A DNA stretch of 64,000 nucleotides, taken from contig NZ_CP019312.1 of the NCBI RefSeq assembly GCF_001969365.1, positions 1 to 64,000 of the forward strand, written 5' to 3'. This document shows positions 35,514 to 44,652 of the stretch, piece by piece. The translations under genes were made by a program, and so were the position numbers. The notes beneath the pieces are model-generated. The model did not search any database, was not told the origin of the DNA, and worked only from the letters and a program-made list of their open reading frames with translations. Positions within the stretch are counted from its first letter, which is position 1; every line of letters begins with the position of its first letter. The stretch is from Tateyamaria omphalii (GTDB lineage: Bacteria; Pseudomonadota; Alphaproteobacteria; Rhodobacterales; Rhodobacteraceae).

Positions 35514-36319
35514 GCGCGGTCTTTCCAGAGGGTGTGAAAGTGGTGGACGGGGCCGTGCCCGTGGCCCACGGACAGGGCGTCCGCCGCGGCGATGGCGCCT
35601 GCGACGTAGGTTTTGGCAGCCGCGACCGCCTGCGGCAGCGGGGTACCGTGTCCGATCTGAGCGGCGAGCGCTGATGACAGTGTGCAGCCGGTGCCGTGCG
35701 TGTTCTTGCCCGGCGTGCGGGGGCCGTCGAACCAGTGCAGGTTGCCGTCTGCACACAGCACGTCCGGGCTGTCCGGGCTCTCCAAGTGCCCGCCCTTGAC
35801 CAGCGCGGCCTTGGGCCCGAGCGCTGTCAGCGCCTGGGCTTGTGCGGCCATTTCGTCGCGGTTGGTGGCGATGGGTTGGTCCAGCAAGTGGGCCGCTTCG
35901 GGCAGGTTCGGCGTGATGAGCGTGGCGCGGGGCACGAGCCTGTCGCGCAGGGTGTCCATGGCGTCAGGGTGCAGGAGCGGGGCGCCGCCCTTGGCGATCA
36001 TCACCGGGTCCAGCACGACGGGCACCTCTGGATGTGCTGCAAGCGCGTCGGCGACGGCGCTGGCAATCTGGGCACTGGCGATCATGCCGATCTTTATGGC
36101 GTCGACGCGGATATCGTCGAAGACGGCCTTGATCTGCGCCGCGACGAAGGTTGGGGGAACGGTTTCGACGCCGCTGACCCCTTGGGTGTTTTGCGCTGTA
36201 AGGGCTGTGAGCGCGGCCATGCCGTAGGCGCCATTGGCGGCGAACGCCTTGAGGTCGGCTTGGATACCGGCACCGCCCGAGGGGTCGGAGCCTGCGATGG
36301 ACAGGACGTTCGGGATCAT
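35510..36319 (-). CDS. thiD: Hydroxymethylpyrimidine/phosphomethylpyrimidine kinase
   Basis: A 269-residue ribokinase-fold enzyme that phosphorylates HMP to HMP-PP for thiamine synthesis. Motifs: SIAGSDPSGGAGIQAD at residues 8-23, TPNLPEA, LVKGGH and the catalytic anion-hole GKNTHGTGCTLSSA. Its ATG overlaps the thiE stop by 4 bp. Part of the TPP-riboswitch-controlled thiamine salvage operon. Confidence 0.96.
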   Translation of the reverse strand: MIPNVLSIAGSDPSGGAGIQADLKAFAANGAYGMAALTALTAQNTQGVSGVETVPPTFVAAQIKAVFDDIRVDAIKIGMIASAQIASAVADALAAHPEVPVVLDPVMIAKGGAPLLHPDAMDTLRDRLVPRATLITPNLPEAAHLLDQPIATNRDEMAAQAQALTALGPKAALVKGGHLESPDSPDVLCADGNLHWFDGPRTPGKNTHGTGCTLSSALAAQIGHGTPLPQAVAAAKTYVAGAIAAADALSVGHGHGPVHHFHTLWKDRA

Positions 36320-36954
36320 GTGTGTGCCTCCAGTTCGGTGCGCAGGGTGCGTGCGGCAGCTTCGGGATCTGGTTGACCGCAGATGGCGGAGACCACCGCG
36401 ATGCCGTTGCAACCCGCGGTCAGGACATTGGCGGCGTGCCCCCGTTTCAGGCCACCGATGGCGACCGTGGGGCAGGGCGACAGGGCGGTTAGTGTTGCCA
36501 GCCCGTCGAAGCCGATGGCGGGTTTGTGGTCTGTTTTCGTGTCTGTCGGGAACACGGTGCCGAGGCCGAGGTAGTCCACCAGCGCCGGGTCGGCGGCCCG
36601 GACGTGGTTGGCGGTATCGCAGGACAGCCCCACCAGCTTGTCCGGTCCGAGCCGGGCACGGGCGTCGGTGGGTGAGACGTCGCCTTGGCCGATATGCACG
36701 CCGTCCACGTCTGCAGCGATGGCCGCATCGAGGTCGTCATTGATGACCAGCGGCACGGGCGTGTCCCTGAGCGCGTGTTTCAGCGCTCGGGCGAGGGCGG
36801 TGCGGTCTGCGGTGGTGGCCGTTTTGTCGCGCAATTGGACGAAGCTGACACCGCCGCGGACGGCTGCGGTCACTGTTTCGATCAGGCCGTGGTGGGCGCA
36901 GAGCGCGCGGTCAGTGACGAGGTAGAGTGAGAGTGATTTGGGATCTAGGACCAT
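36316..36954 (-). CDS. thiE: Thiamine-phosphate synthase
   Basis: A 212-residue TIM-barrel enzyme that couples HMP-PP with hydroxyethylthiazole phosphate to give thiamine phosphate. Visible are YLVTDR, VQLRDKT (pyrophosphate-binding), LVINDDLDAAIAADVDGVHIGQGD (Mg-binding Asp) and PTVAIGGL near the C-terminus. Overlaps thiM by 10 bp upstream and thiD by 4 bp downstream. Confidence 0.96.
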   Translation of the reverse strand: MVLDPKSLSLYLVTDRALCAHHGLIETVTAAVRGGVSFVQLRDKTATTADRTALARALKHALRDTPVPLVINDDLDAAIAADVDGVHIGQGDVSPTDARARLGPDKLVGLSCDTANHVRAADPALVDYLGLGTVFPTDTKTDHKPAIGFDGLATLTALSPCPTVAIGGLKRGHAANVLTAGCNGIAVVSAICGQPDPEAAARTLRTELEAHT

Positions 36955-37727
36955 GTCACACGCCCTTCATCCAGATCACCGGGTTGGATCAAGTGCAGGT
37001 GATCGAGGAAGTGGAGGGAGAAGCTGCCGGGGCCGGACGCAACCTTGCCCGCCTGTTCCCCGGCTTCTGCGAAATGGGTCAGGGCCGCCACGGTCGCCTC
37101 AAGCGGGGGTGTTACGGCGGCGTAGGCCCCGGTGAGCGCGGTCAGGGCGCAGCCCAGGGCGGTGATCTTTGGCATCATGGCATCGCCGCCTGTGATCTCA
37201 GCCTGCCGGGTGCCGTCCGTGACGAAGTCCACCGGCCCGGTGATAGCAACGACGCATCCGTGCGTGGTGGCAAGCGTGATTGCGCTGTCCTTGGCGGCTG
37301 CGACCTCATCCCCGCTGTCGGCCCCTTTCCCCGCGCCGCCCGCGCCGGACAGGGCCATGATTTCAGAGGCGTTGCCGCGCAGGATCGTGGGCTTGAACCC
37401 CAGCAACTGGCGGGCTGCGTCGCCGCGATAGGGCGTCGCAAAATGTGCGACCGGGTCCAGAACCCAGGGCACAGACGCGGTGTTTGCCGAACCCGCGGCC
37501 TTGAGCATGGCCGTGAGCCACGGGGGAGAAAGCGTACCGATGTTGATGGTCAGAGCGCCGCAGATGGGCGTGAAATCCGCGACCTCTTCTTCCGCATGGA
37601 TCATCGCGGGTGAGGCGCCCGCCGCCAGCATTACATTGGCGGCGATGTTCATGGCCACGTAGTTGGTCATGCAGTGCACGAGGGGGGCCTGCGTGCGCAG
37701 GGCGTCAAGGGCGGCGTTTGGTGTCAT
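36945..37727 (-). CDS. thiM: Hydroxyethylthiazole kinase
   Basis: A 260-residue kinase that phosphorylates the thiazole moiety in thiamine salvage. Motifs: PLVHCMTNYVAMNIAANVMLAAGASPAM at the N-terminus, PWVLDPVAHFATPYR, ILRGNASEI and the catalytic-loop region ITALGCALTALTGAYAAV, where the usual GTGCxL Gly/Thr are replaced by ALGCAL. ATG 37727 is the first gene after the TPP riboswitch, about 60 bp downstream of it. Confidence 0.94.
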   Translation of the reverse strand: MTPNAALDALRTQAPLVHCMTNYVAMNIAANVMLAAGASPAMIHAEEEVADFTPICGALTINIGTLSPPWLTAMLKAAGSANTASVPWVLDPVAHFATPYRGDAARQLLGFKPTILRGNASEIMALSGAGGAGKGADSGDEVAAAKDSAITLATTHGCVVAITGPVDFVTDGTRQAEITGGDAMMPKITALGCALTALTGAYAAVTPPLEATVAALTHFAEAGEQAGKVASGPGSFSLHFLDHLHLIQPGDLDEGRVTWS

Positions 37728-37785
37728 CGCGTCGGTCCACTTCACTTGGCGGACAGGACGCACCGGGGCGCTGGGCACCGGTTCA

Positions 37786-37858
37786 ACCTCCCTCCGCCAG
37801 CATTATCTGGTTCAGGTTCGAAGGGTACGTCTCAGCCTTGCGGCGCCCCTGGCTATGA
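37786..37858 (-). promoter_or_regulatory. TPP riboswitch (THI element)
   Basis: On the minus strand: GGGGCGCC, then GGCTGAGA (pyrimidine-sensing), ACCCTTCGAACCTGA, then AACCAGATAATGCTGGCG and GGAGGGA, the conserved THI-box order. It lies immediately upstream of thiM-thiE-thiD and should shut down expression when thiamine pyrophosphate is abundant. Confidence 0.95.
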
Positions 37859-37908
37859 GTTGGAGATAGGGAGGATGCCCGTGTTGTCCAAGTGAAAAAT
37901 GCGGGCCG

Positions 37909-38454
37909 TCAGAGACCGTCCCTGGCGATCCGTGTGGCAAGATCGACCAGCAGCTGCGCGCGGGCCTGCGCGACCGAGGCCGGTGCGCCGTCTGCGACCG
38001 GGGTCGACAGCTCGAAGAGATGGGCATGGTCGCGGCCCCGCCCATCAAGATCGACCACGTAGTATTGCCCGGAGATGCGCAGCCGGTCGGCCACGACACT
38101 CAGGTCTTCCACCCGCACCTCGACCCGACCGGACGCGAAGCCGTCAAAGGGCCAGGGTTCGGACGCCACGCGCCGCCCCGTGATCTCGGCCAGGTGCCGG
38201 GTCAGGGCAAGGGTCATGGCGCGCGTCGGTTCATCCGCCCAAAGCGTGTCGGACAGGACCAGGAGATCACCGTCGTTCGCCGTGATCTCGTCCCGCGCGG
38301 CGTAGGCGGGCAGCGAGATATCAGCGACTTCGATGCTGGCAAAGCGCGAGGCGATACGCTCTTGGGCGACCAGCTTGGGCGAGGCCACGAACTGATCCGG
38401 GCTGCCGCAGGCGACGGCAAGGGAAAGGGCAATAAAGCCGATGACATTTCGCAT
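37909..38454 (-). CDS. pqiC: PqiC-type membrane-integrity lipoprotein
   Basis: A 181-residue periplasmic lipoprotein of the ABC-type transport auxiliary (PqiC) family. N-terminal signal MRNVIGFIALSLAVAC ends in a lipobox Cys (LAVAC). The body has LPAYAARDEI, LWADEPTRAMTLALTRHL and VEVRVEDLSV, as in PqiC. It partners PqiB in bridging inner and outer membranes for lipid transport. It is 3 bp after pqiB. Confidence 0.87.
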   Translation of the reverse strand: MRNVIGFIALSLAVACGSPDQFVASPKLVAQERIASRFASIEVADISLPAYAARDEITANDGDLLVLSDTLWADEPTRAMTLALTRHLAEITGRRVASEPWPFDGFASGRVEVRVEDLSVVADRLRISGQYYVVDLDGRGRDHAHLFELSTPVADGAPASVAQARAQLLVDLATRIARDGL

Positions 38455-38457
38455 GAG

Positions 38458-40845
38458 TTACCGTCCGAGGATCAGGGAGTTGGGATTGCGTTCAATGGTG
38501 CGCGCCAGATCGGTCAGCGCCTTGGCGGCCCGTTCGATCTCGTTCAGCGCGCGCAGCGTTTCGCGCGAGAAGGCGGAGCCTTTCTCGTAGCCGCGCAGGG
38601 TGCCTTGTGCCTGCGCCAACGTGCTGTTCAGGCGATTGGCAAGGGCGGGCAGTTCGTCGGCGGCCGTTTCGATGGCGGCGGCGGCCTCGCGGGCCGACGT
38701 CATGGTGGCGTTGGCGCTGTCGATCAGCCCGCCTGCGCGTAATTCGGCCAGTGCGGCCTCGGCCTCCGCCAGCGCCCCGGCGAGCGCATCGGGCAGATCC
38801 GCGTCGCTGGCATCGCCGAAAAGGCGGCTTGCGGTGGCCAGCACGGCTTCAAGCTCGGTCGCCAGCGTGTCCAGCTCGACCTCTTCTGCGCCTGCGGCGA
38901 TGCGGTCCAACCTCTCGACCACGGACGGCAGGCCCGCGACCGCCTCTTCGACGGCGGTGGCGGCGTCGCTGGCGTCGGTGAGCGCGGCGCTGAGTTGGTC
39001 GGCGGTGTCGGCCTCGGTGATGTCGTTCAGAACGACCGAAAGCTCGTCAAAGGCCTGGACGACCGCGCCCGGTGCGGCGCGTATGTCGTCGGAACTGAGC
39101 AGGGTTTGCGCCTCGCGGGCGAAGTCCGTGGCTTGCGTGACCAGATCATCGAGCGGCAAGGCGTTCGCACCGTCGATGAAGGTCGCGATCCGGTCCGTCA
39201 GTTCCGGCACCTCGTCCAGGGCCGTTTCGGCGCTGGCGGCGGCAAGGCCCACCTGATCGACGGCGGCCAGCAGACGGTCCACCGCCTGCGCGTCGCGCAC
39301 ATCCGCAAGCAGGCCGCGCACATCGGCACTGGCCGCCTGCAGGTCGCTCATCAGCACCCGCAGGTCTTCGGGCAGTGCCTGCACCTCGTCCGAGCCGATC
39401 ACGCCGCGGGCATCCGACAAGAGCCCGAGGATTTCGCCGGGGGTTTCGCGGATTTCGTCGCTGGCGACAAGGGCCGCGGCATTGTCCAGAAAGCGGATCG
39501 CGCTGTCGAGCAATTCCTCGACGGGCAGGGCGTTCACACGCTCCAGCACGCCTTCGGCTGACAGGGCCATGTCGGACACTTCGCTTTCGGTCACCGGGAA
39601 GACGGGGAAGGGGTCACCATCCTGATCTATGGTGGCGGGCGGAGCGTCGGGTTCGGTGATCAGTTCGACCTTGAGGCCACCGGCCAGAAGGGACGCATTC
39701 ACCAGCCGGGCCCGCAGACCTTCGGCTACGCGCTCTTCGAGAAATTCGATGGCTTCGGTGCGGCTGAGGTCGGCGTCGATGCCAAAGCGGGAGGTGTTGA
39801 TTTCGACCGTGGAGAGGAGGCGCACGCGCGAGTCGCCAAAGCGGTCCGGGTCCACGATGCCCGACACGTTGGCCACCCGCCCGATGCGCAGGCCCCGCCA
39901 CTCGACCGCCGCGTCCGCAGTGAGGCCGCTGACATTGTCGTCAAAGATGAGGGTGAGGCGCACCACGGCGCCGCTGCTGCCTTCGAACACCGAATTGCGG
40001 GCGGCAGCCTCGTTCGGGTGCACCTCGTAGACGAGCCCCGCGCGCAGCGGCTCACCCCCCGACACCAAAGTGCCGAAGGTGATGCCGCCCGAGATCAGCG
40101 AGGCGACCGATGAAAAGTCGAGCGATGCGCCGGAGGGACCCACGGACAGGCTGAAGCCTGACGTGTCCCAGAACCGTGTGGCTGTGGTGACCAACTGGTC
40201 GTGGGGGTCGTAGATGATGGCGGGCGCCGAGACCCATTGCCCGTTGACGGAAATTGCGGGCTTGCCCAACCGGCCCACTTCGATCCCCTTGAACAGGATC
40301 GGGGTGTTTTCGGACAGGCCCGCCGCGCGGGTCGACCGCAGCTCGATCACCGTGCCTTGCTGGAAGGTGGTGATCAGGGGCGCGCGTTCATTGGCTTCGT
40401 GGACGCTGGCCAGCCCGCCCGGGACGCTGTCCCATGTTCCTTCGATATAGACGCCGGACAACACCGTCTCGAGCCCGGTGACACCGCTGGTCGTGACTTG
40501 GGGGCGGACGATCCAGAACACCGCCTCTGCGTCCACGAATGGGGCCACGGTCTTGTCCAGCCGCACGTCCACCAGCACGCGCGACAGGTCGTCGTTGAAC
40601 TGCACGTCCTCGACGATGCCGACGGGCACGTTGCGAAAGCGCAATTCCGTCTCGTTCGGGAGGATGCCCGCGGCGTCGTCAAAGACAATCTGCACCAGCG
40701 GCCCCTGGTCGTTATAGGTCTGCAAGGCGACCCAAACCGCGGTCAGGACCGCCGCGATGGGCACCAGCCAGACCCAGTGCGCCCCGGCGAAAAGACCGCG
40801 CCGGTCGCGCCCGCTCTGGGGGATGTCGGGGATATCTGAGGTCAC
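38458..40845 (-). CDS. pqiB: PqiB-type MCE-domain protein
   Basis: A 795-residue periplasm-spanning protein. One N-terminal transmembrane helix (WVWLVPIAAVLTAVWVAL, residues ~22-40) is followed by MCE domains (for example GPLVQIVFDDAAGILPNETELRFRNVPVGIVEDV, PILFKGIEVGRLG, VEWRGLRIGRVANV) that stack into hexameric rings. The last ~350 residues are Ala/Asp-rich helices forming a long tube. The start is GTG 40845, overlapping the pqiA stop (GTGA). It carries lipids between membranes together with PqiA and PqiC. Confidence 0.93.
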   Translation of the reverse strand: MTSDIPDIPQSGRDRRGLFAGAHWVWLVPIAAVLTAVWVALQTYNDQGPLVQIVFDDAAGILPNETELRFRNVPVGIVEDVQFNDDLSRVLVDVRLDKTVAPFVDAEAVFWIVRPQVTTSGVTGLETVLSGVYIEGTWDSVPGGLASVHEANERAPLITTFQQGTVIELRSTRAAGLSENTPILFKGIEVGRLGKPAISVNGQWVSAPAIIYDPHDQLVTTATRFWDTSGFSLSVGPSGASLDFSSVASLISGGITFGTLVSGGEPLRAGLVYEVHPNEAAARNSVFEGSSGAVVRLTLIFDDNVSGLTADAAVEWRGLRIGRVANVSGIVDPDRFGDSRVRLLSTVEINTSRFGIDADLSRTEAIEFLEERVAEGLRARLVNASLLAGGLKVELITEPDAPPATIDQDGDPFPVFPVTESEVSDMALSAEGVLERVNALPVEELLDSAIRFLDNAAALVASDEIRETPGEILGLLSDARGVIGSDEVQALPEDLRVLMSDLQAASADVRGLLADVRDAQAVDRLLAAVDQVGLAAASAETALDEVPELTDRIATFIDGANALPLDDLVTQATDFAREAQTLLSSDDIRAAPGAVVQAFDELSVVLNDITEADTADQLSAALTDASDAATAVEEAVAGLPSVVERLDRIAAGAEEVELDTLATELEAVLATASRLFGDASDADLPDALAGALAEAEAALAELRAGGLIDSANATMTSAREAAAAIETAADELPALANRLNSTLAQAQGTLRGYEKGSAFSRETLRALNEIERAAKALTDLARTIERNPNSLILGR

Positions 40846-41465
40846 GCGGGGTCTTTCGTGTCTTGGGTCTCGATCCGGTCCCAGATCAGCCTTGGGTCCA
40901 GGCTTTGTGCCGACAGCATGGTGAAAATCACCGAAAGTGCAAATGTCAGCGCGGCAATCCCGGGTGTGATCGAGGCTGCTACGTTCAATTGCACCAAAGA
41001 GCAGAGGATAGCCACGACAAAGACGTCGATCATGGACCAGCGCCCGATATATTCGACCACTTCGTAGAGGACGTACTGCCTCCCCGGTGGCCATCTGGCG
41101 CCCTGCCGGACGGCCAGCGCGAGATAGGCGATGGCAAAGAACTTGCCCAAGGGGATCACCACGGACGCGATCAGGATGATCGCTGCGATGCCGAAGGACC
41201 CGTGGGCCGCAAGATCGAGCGCGCCTGCGATGATCGTGTCCTCTGACGTGTGGAACAGCGTGCGCGTCGTGAGCATCGGGTAGAGGTTGGCGGGGATGTA
41301 GGCGATGATGCCCGCAATCCACCAGGCCCATACCTTTTGCAGGCTTTGCGTGTCCCGCGACCGAAGGGCGTTGCCGCAGACGCCGCATTGGGCGTGACCC
41401 ACGGGCCAGACCCGCGCGCATTCACGGCAGGCCACCAGCCCCTTGTCGCGTGCCGTCACTGTCAT
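40842..41465 (-). CDS. pqiA: Paraquat-inducible protein A (second copy)
   Basis: A 207-residue inner-membrane protein. It starts MTVTARDKGLVACRECARVWP with two CxxC knuckles (CREC, CGVC), followed by four transmembrane helices and the family motifs ANLYPMLT and GRWSMIDVFVVAILCSLVQL. Many bacteria encode PqiA as one two-domain protein; here two half-length genes lie in tandem. ATG 41465 overlaps the stop of the first copy. Confidence 0.92.
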   Translation of the reverse strand: MTVTARDKGLVACRECARVWPVGHAQCGVCGNALRSRDTQSLQKVWAWWIAGIIAYIPANLYPMLTTRTLFHTSEDTIIAGALDLAAHGSFGIAAIILIASVVIPLGKFFAIAYLALAVRQGARWPPGRQYVLYEVVEYIGRWSMIDVFVVAILCSLVQLNVAASITPGIAALTFALSVIFTMLSAQSLDPRLIWDRIETQDTKDPA

Positions 41466-42085
41466 CGGTCCAGCGCCTTCCAGACCGACCAGCGGCACAT
41501 CACCATGTTCTGGACCGCCATCAGCACCACGACGGCGACAAACATCCAAAAGGCCGGGCCGATCTCGACCCGTGCAAGGTCCGTCAGTTTGATCAGCGAC
41601 ACGGCGCAGCCCACGACGAAGATTTCTGCCATCGACCAGGGGCGCATCGCCTCGCTGAAGCGAAAGGCGCGTTTGGCGCCGGGCCACGGTTTGCGGTCCA
41701 GTACCAGCGGCGTCAGGGTGTAGATGGTCAGCACCAACCGCGTCAGGGGCAGCGCGATGATCAGCGCGATAACGGCAAGGGACAGGCCAAAGAGCGGGCC
41801 GCCGTAAAAGGCCAGCGCCGCATCGACGATGGTGGCGGCGTTGCTGAAGCCCAGACGCCTGATCTCGATAAAGGGCAGGAACAGGGCGGCGATGACCAGA
41901 ACGGCCGAGGCAAAGGCGGTCGTGATGATCACCAGCCCGGCGTCCCGCCTGCGGGTGAACAGACGGGTGTGGCACCGCTCGCACCGGGCCCGGTCGCCCT
42001 TGTTCACCACGCCGACGCGATAGAGCGCGTCGCATTTGGGGCACGCGATCAGCGTGTCTAGCTCGGGGGGCGCGGCGTCTTTCAT
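41462..42085 (-). CDS. pqiA: Paraquat-inducible protein A (first copy)
   Basis: A 207-residue half-PqiA protein with an N-terminal zinc-ribbon-like ACPKCDALYRV...CERCHTRLF, four transmembrane helices, and RPWSMAEIFVVGCAVSLIKLTDLA, the paralogous counterpart of GRWSMIDVF in the next gene. ATG 42085 is the likely start. First gene of the pqiA-pqiA-pqiB-pqiC operon (4-bp overlaps or 3-bp gaps throughout). Confidence 0.92.
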   Translation of the reverse strand: MKDAAPPELDTLIACPKCDALYRVGVVNKGDRARCERCHTRLFTRRRDAGLVIITTAFASAVLVIAALFLPFIEIRRLGFSNAATIVDAALAFYGGPLFGLSLAVIALIIALPLTRLVLTIYTLTPLVLDRKPWPGAKRAFRFSEAMRPWSMAEIFVVGCAVSLIKLTDLARVEIGPAFWMFVAVVVLMAVQNMVMCRWSVWKALDR

Positions 42086-42207
42086 GACCTCAAAATAGGG
42101 GAGGTGTGCTTGGCAGCAACATGAATCGGACCACGGCCCGCGCGCCATGCGCCGGAGCCGTGTCAGATACGGGTATCGCGACCGCGTTCTGTTCGGGCGG
42201 TGATCCG

Positions 42208-43161
42208 CTACCGCACAGGCGTCAGCACCGCGACAGAGAAGCGCGCCCCGTCATCCACATGGCGTTGCCGCACGTCCCAACCCGCGTCCGCCGCAAGAGC
42301 GACCAAGCTGTCGACCGTGAATTTGCGTGCAGCGCTGACATGGATCGGCTCGCCTTTGGCGAACTCAATGACGTGGCCGTCCAGCGTGACGTGCTGATCA
42401 CGGTTGGACAGCAGGTGCATGTCGATCCGGGCGCGGGCTGCGTTCCAGGTCGCTTTGTGGTCGAAGCCTGCCGGGTCAAAATCAGCATCCGCTTCGCGGT
42501 TCAACCGGATCAGGATGTTGCCAATGAATTTCGCGGTCACGCCCTGCGCATCGTCATAGGCCGCCACCAGTGTGCGCGTGTCCTTCACCATGTCCGCGCC
42601 GAGGATGAAGGCCTTGATCCCCGGCCACGCGCGGATACCGGACAAAAGCGCGTGCGCCCGGGCAGGGGTCAGGTTGCCGATGGTTGAGCCGGGAAAGAAC
42701 GCCACCTTCGGCAGAGCAGCGAGCCTATCGGGCAGGGTGACAGGCGCGGTGAAGTCCGCGACAACCGGCACAATGTCAATTGCGGGATAGGCATTTCTCA
42801 ACCCATCTGCGGTTTCGAAAAGGAAATCGCGCGAGATGTCGATGGGACCATATGCGCCGATATGATTGCCCGCATCCAGGAGGGTCCGCGTCTTGATCGA
42901 CGCACCGGAGCCCAGTTCAATCAGGGCGCCACCGGGGGGCACCAGCCTTGCCAGCGCGGTTGCGTTGTCGCGCAGGATGCCCGCCTCGGTCCGGGTGGGG
43001 TAGTATTCGGGCAGGCGCGTGATCTCTTCGAACAGGGCGCTGCCGCGGTGATCGTAGAGCCATTTGGGGCTGAGCGTCTTGGCGTCCGCCCTCAGCCCGG
43101 TCAGAGCGTCGGCGATCAACGCGTCGTCGCGCGCTTCAAGCTGGGTTGAGCCGTCCATCAT
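42208..43161 (-). CDS. egtD: L-histidine N-alpha-methyltransferase (ergothioneine synthesis)
   Basis: A 317-residue SAM-dependent enzyme that trimethylates histidine to hercynine, the first step to ergothioneine. Motifs: TLSPKWLYDHRGSALFEEIT, LPEYYPTRTEAGIL, LIELGSGASIKTR (SAM-binding) and FFPGSTIGNLTP, all typical of EgtD. Its ATG overlaps the egtB stop. The thiol antioxidant made would protect against oxidative stress. Confidence 0.96.
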   Translation of the reverse strand: MMDGSTQLEARDDALIADALTGLRADAKTLSPKWLYDHRGSALFEEITRLPEYYPTRTEAGILRDNATALARLVPPGGALIELGSGASIKTRTLLDAGNHIGAYGPIDISRDFLFETADGLRNAYPAIDIVPVVADFTAPVTLPDRLAALPKVAFFPGSTIGNLTPARAHALLSGIRAWPGIKAFILGADMVKDTRTLVAAYDDAQGVTAKFIGNILIRLNREADADFDPAGFDHKATWNAARARIDMHLLSNRDQHVTLDGHVIEFAKGEPIHVSAARKFTVDSLVALAADAGWDVRQRHVDDGARFSVAVLTPVR

Positions 43162-44420
43162 GCCGCATCCCGCGCAAGCCGCAGGCCCATCATCTGCCAG
43201 CGTTGGTGTGGGTAAAAGAATGTGCGGTAGGTCGCGCGCATCTGTTTGCGCGGGGTCGCGCAGGACCCGCCGCGCAGGACGCGCTGGTTGACCATGAACT
43301 TGCCGTTGTATTCCCCCAGCGCACCTTCGGGCGCGCGGAAACCGGGGTAGGGCGCAAAGTCCGACGCCGTCCATTCCCAGACATCGCCCCAGACGCCCGC
43401 GCCGGGCAGGGGGCGCAGCGCGCCGATGGCGCCCGCATCCCCCATGAGGTTGCCCGCGATTGGTGTGTCCCGAAATGCGGTCTCGTGCTCTGCCTCGGTT
43501 GGCAGACGTGCGCCTGCCCAGCGGGCAAAGGCGTCCGCCTCGTAGTAACTGACGTGAACGACCGGTGCGTCGCGTGCGACGGGTTGGGGGCCGCGCAGGG
43601 TAAAGGTCCACCACACGCCGTCCTGCTGCCACCAGTAGAGCGGATGTTCCCACCCCTCGCGCTGGGCAAAAGCGTGCCCTTCCATCAGCCAGTGGCGGGC
43701 GTCGTCATAGCCGCCGTCCTGCATGAACGCGATCCAGTCACGGTTGGTGACGGTCCGGTCCGCGATCTCGAACGGGGCGAGGTAGGTCTTGTGCCGCGGT
43801 CCCTCGCAATCATAGGCGAAACCGGGCCCGTCATGCCCGATCTCGACCAGCCCGCCTGCGTGACGGGTGAAGGTCTGGGAGACCTCGGTGGTGACGGGCA
43901 GCGGTGCGGGGTCCTTGTAGGTTGGAAGCAGCGGATTGAAGCTGAGCCCGTGCAGCAGGTCGGTGACCAGCAATTCCTGGTGCTGCATCTCGTGATGGCA
44001 GCCCAGTTCGACCAGTGCCGCAATGTCGTCGCCATCGTCGCGGCCCGCGTTCAGCAAGGTGGCCAGGCTGTCCTCGACATGGGCGCGGTAGGACCGCACC
44101 GCATCGCCGCCGGGGCGCGAGACCAACCCGCGCTTGTCGCGCGCGTGGCGCGGCCCGGCCTGTGTGTAGTAGGAGTTGAACAGGAACGCGAAACGGTCGT
44201 CGGGTGACGTGTATCCCGGCAGGCGCGGTTTCAGGATGAACTCTTCGAAAAACCAGGTGGTGTGGGCGAGGTGCCATTTGACGGGCGAGGCGTCTTCCAT
44301 GCTTTGCAGCATCGTGTCTTCGGGGCTGAGTGGTGCGGCGAGGGCATCGGTGCGGGCGCGTGTGCGTTCAAAGAGGTCGATGGCCTGCGGTGGTGCGAGC
44401 GGAGCGGTAAGAGCGGTCAT
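43158..44420 (-). CDS. egtB: Ergothioneine biosynthesis sulfoxide synthase
   Basis: A 420-residue non-heme iron enzyme that joins hercynine with a thiol donor. It has an N-terminal DinB-like domain with the iron ligands in WHLAHTTWFFEEF and CHHEMQHQELLVTD, and a C-terminal formylglycine-generating-type domain (WEWTASDFAPYPGFRAPEG and VLRGGSCATP, ending YPHQRWQMMGLRLARD). ATG 44420 begins MTALTAPLAPP. It is cotranscribed with egtD. Confidence 0.95.
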   Translation of the reverse strand: MTALTAPLAPPQAIDLFERTRARTDALAAPLSPEDTMLQSMEDASPVKWHLAHTTWFFEEFILKPRLPGYTSPDDRFAFLFNSYYTQAGPRHARDKRGLVSRPGGDAVRSYRAHVEDSLATLLNAGRDDGDDIAALVELGCHHEMQHQELLVTDLLHGLSFNPLLPTYKDPAPLPVTTEVSQTFTRHAGGLVEIGHDGPGFAYDCEGPRHKTYLAPFEIADRTVTNRDWIAFMQDGGYDDARHWLMEGHAFAQREGWEHPLYWWQQDGVWWTFTLRGPQPVARDAPVVHVSYYEADAFARWAGARLPTEAEHETAFRDTPIAGNLMGDAGAIGALRPLPGAGVWGDVWEWTASDFAPYPGFRAPEGALGEYNGKFMVNQRVLRGGSCATPRKQMRATYRTFFYPHQRWQMMGLRLARDAA

Positions 44421-44652
44421 GCAGAGCGTGTCCTGTGATCGGGATGTGCGGCGACGATGACACCTACACATGACAGGAATTGGCGACAGGGCCATCGCGC
44501 CACACGGTAAAGTGTAATTCGTTAATGATTTGGGCGACATCGCGCCATGTGCCCGGCAGCGCATCGCACATTGCGGCAAGGGGGGTGGTGCGGGTGTGCA
44601 GGGTCTTGCCCGGAGTGAAGGGGCGCGTCGGCAGGATGCTGCGGGTTGTGCG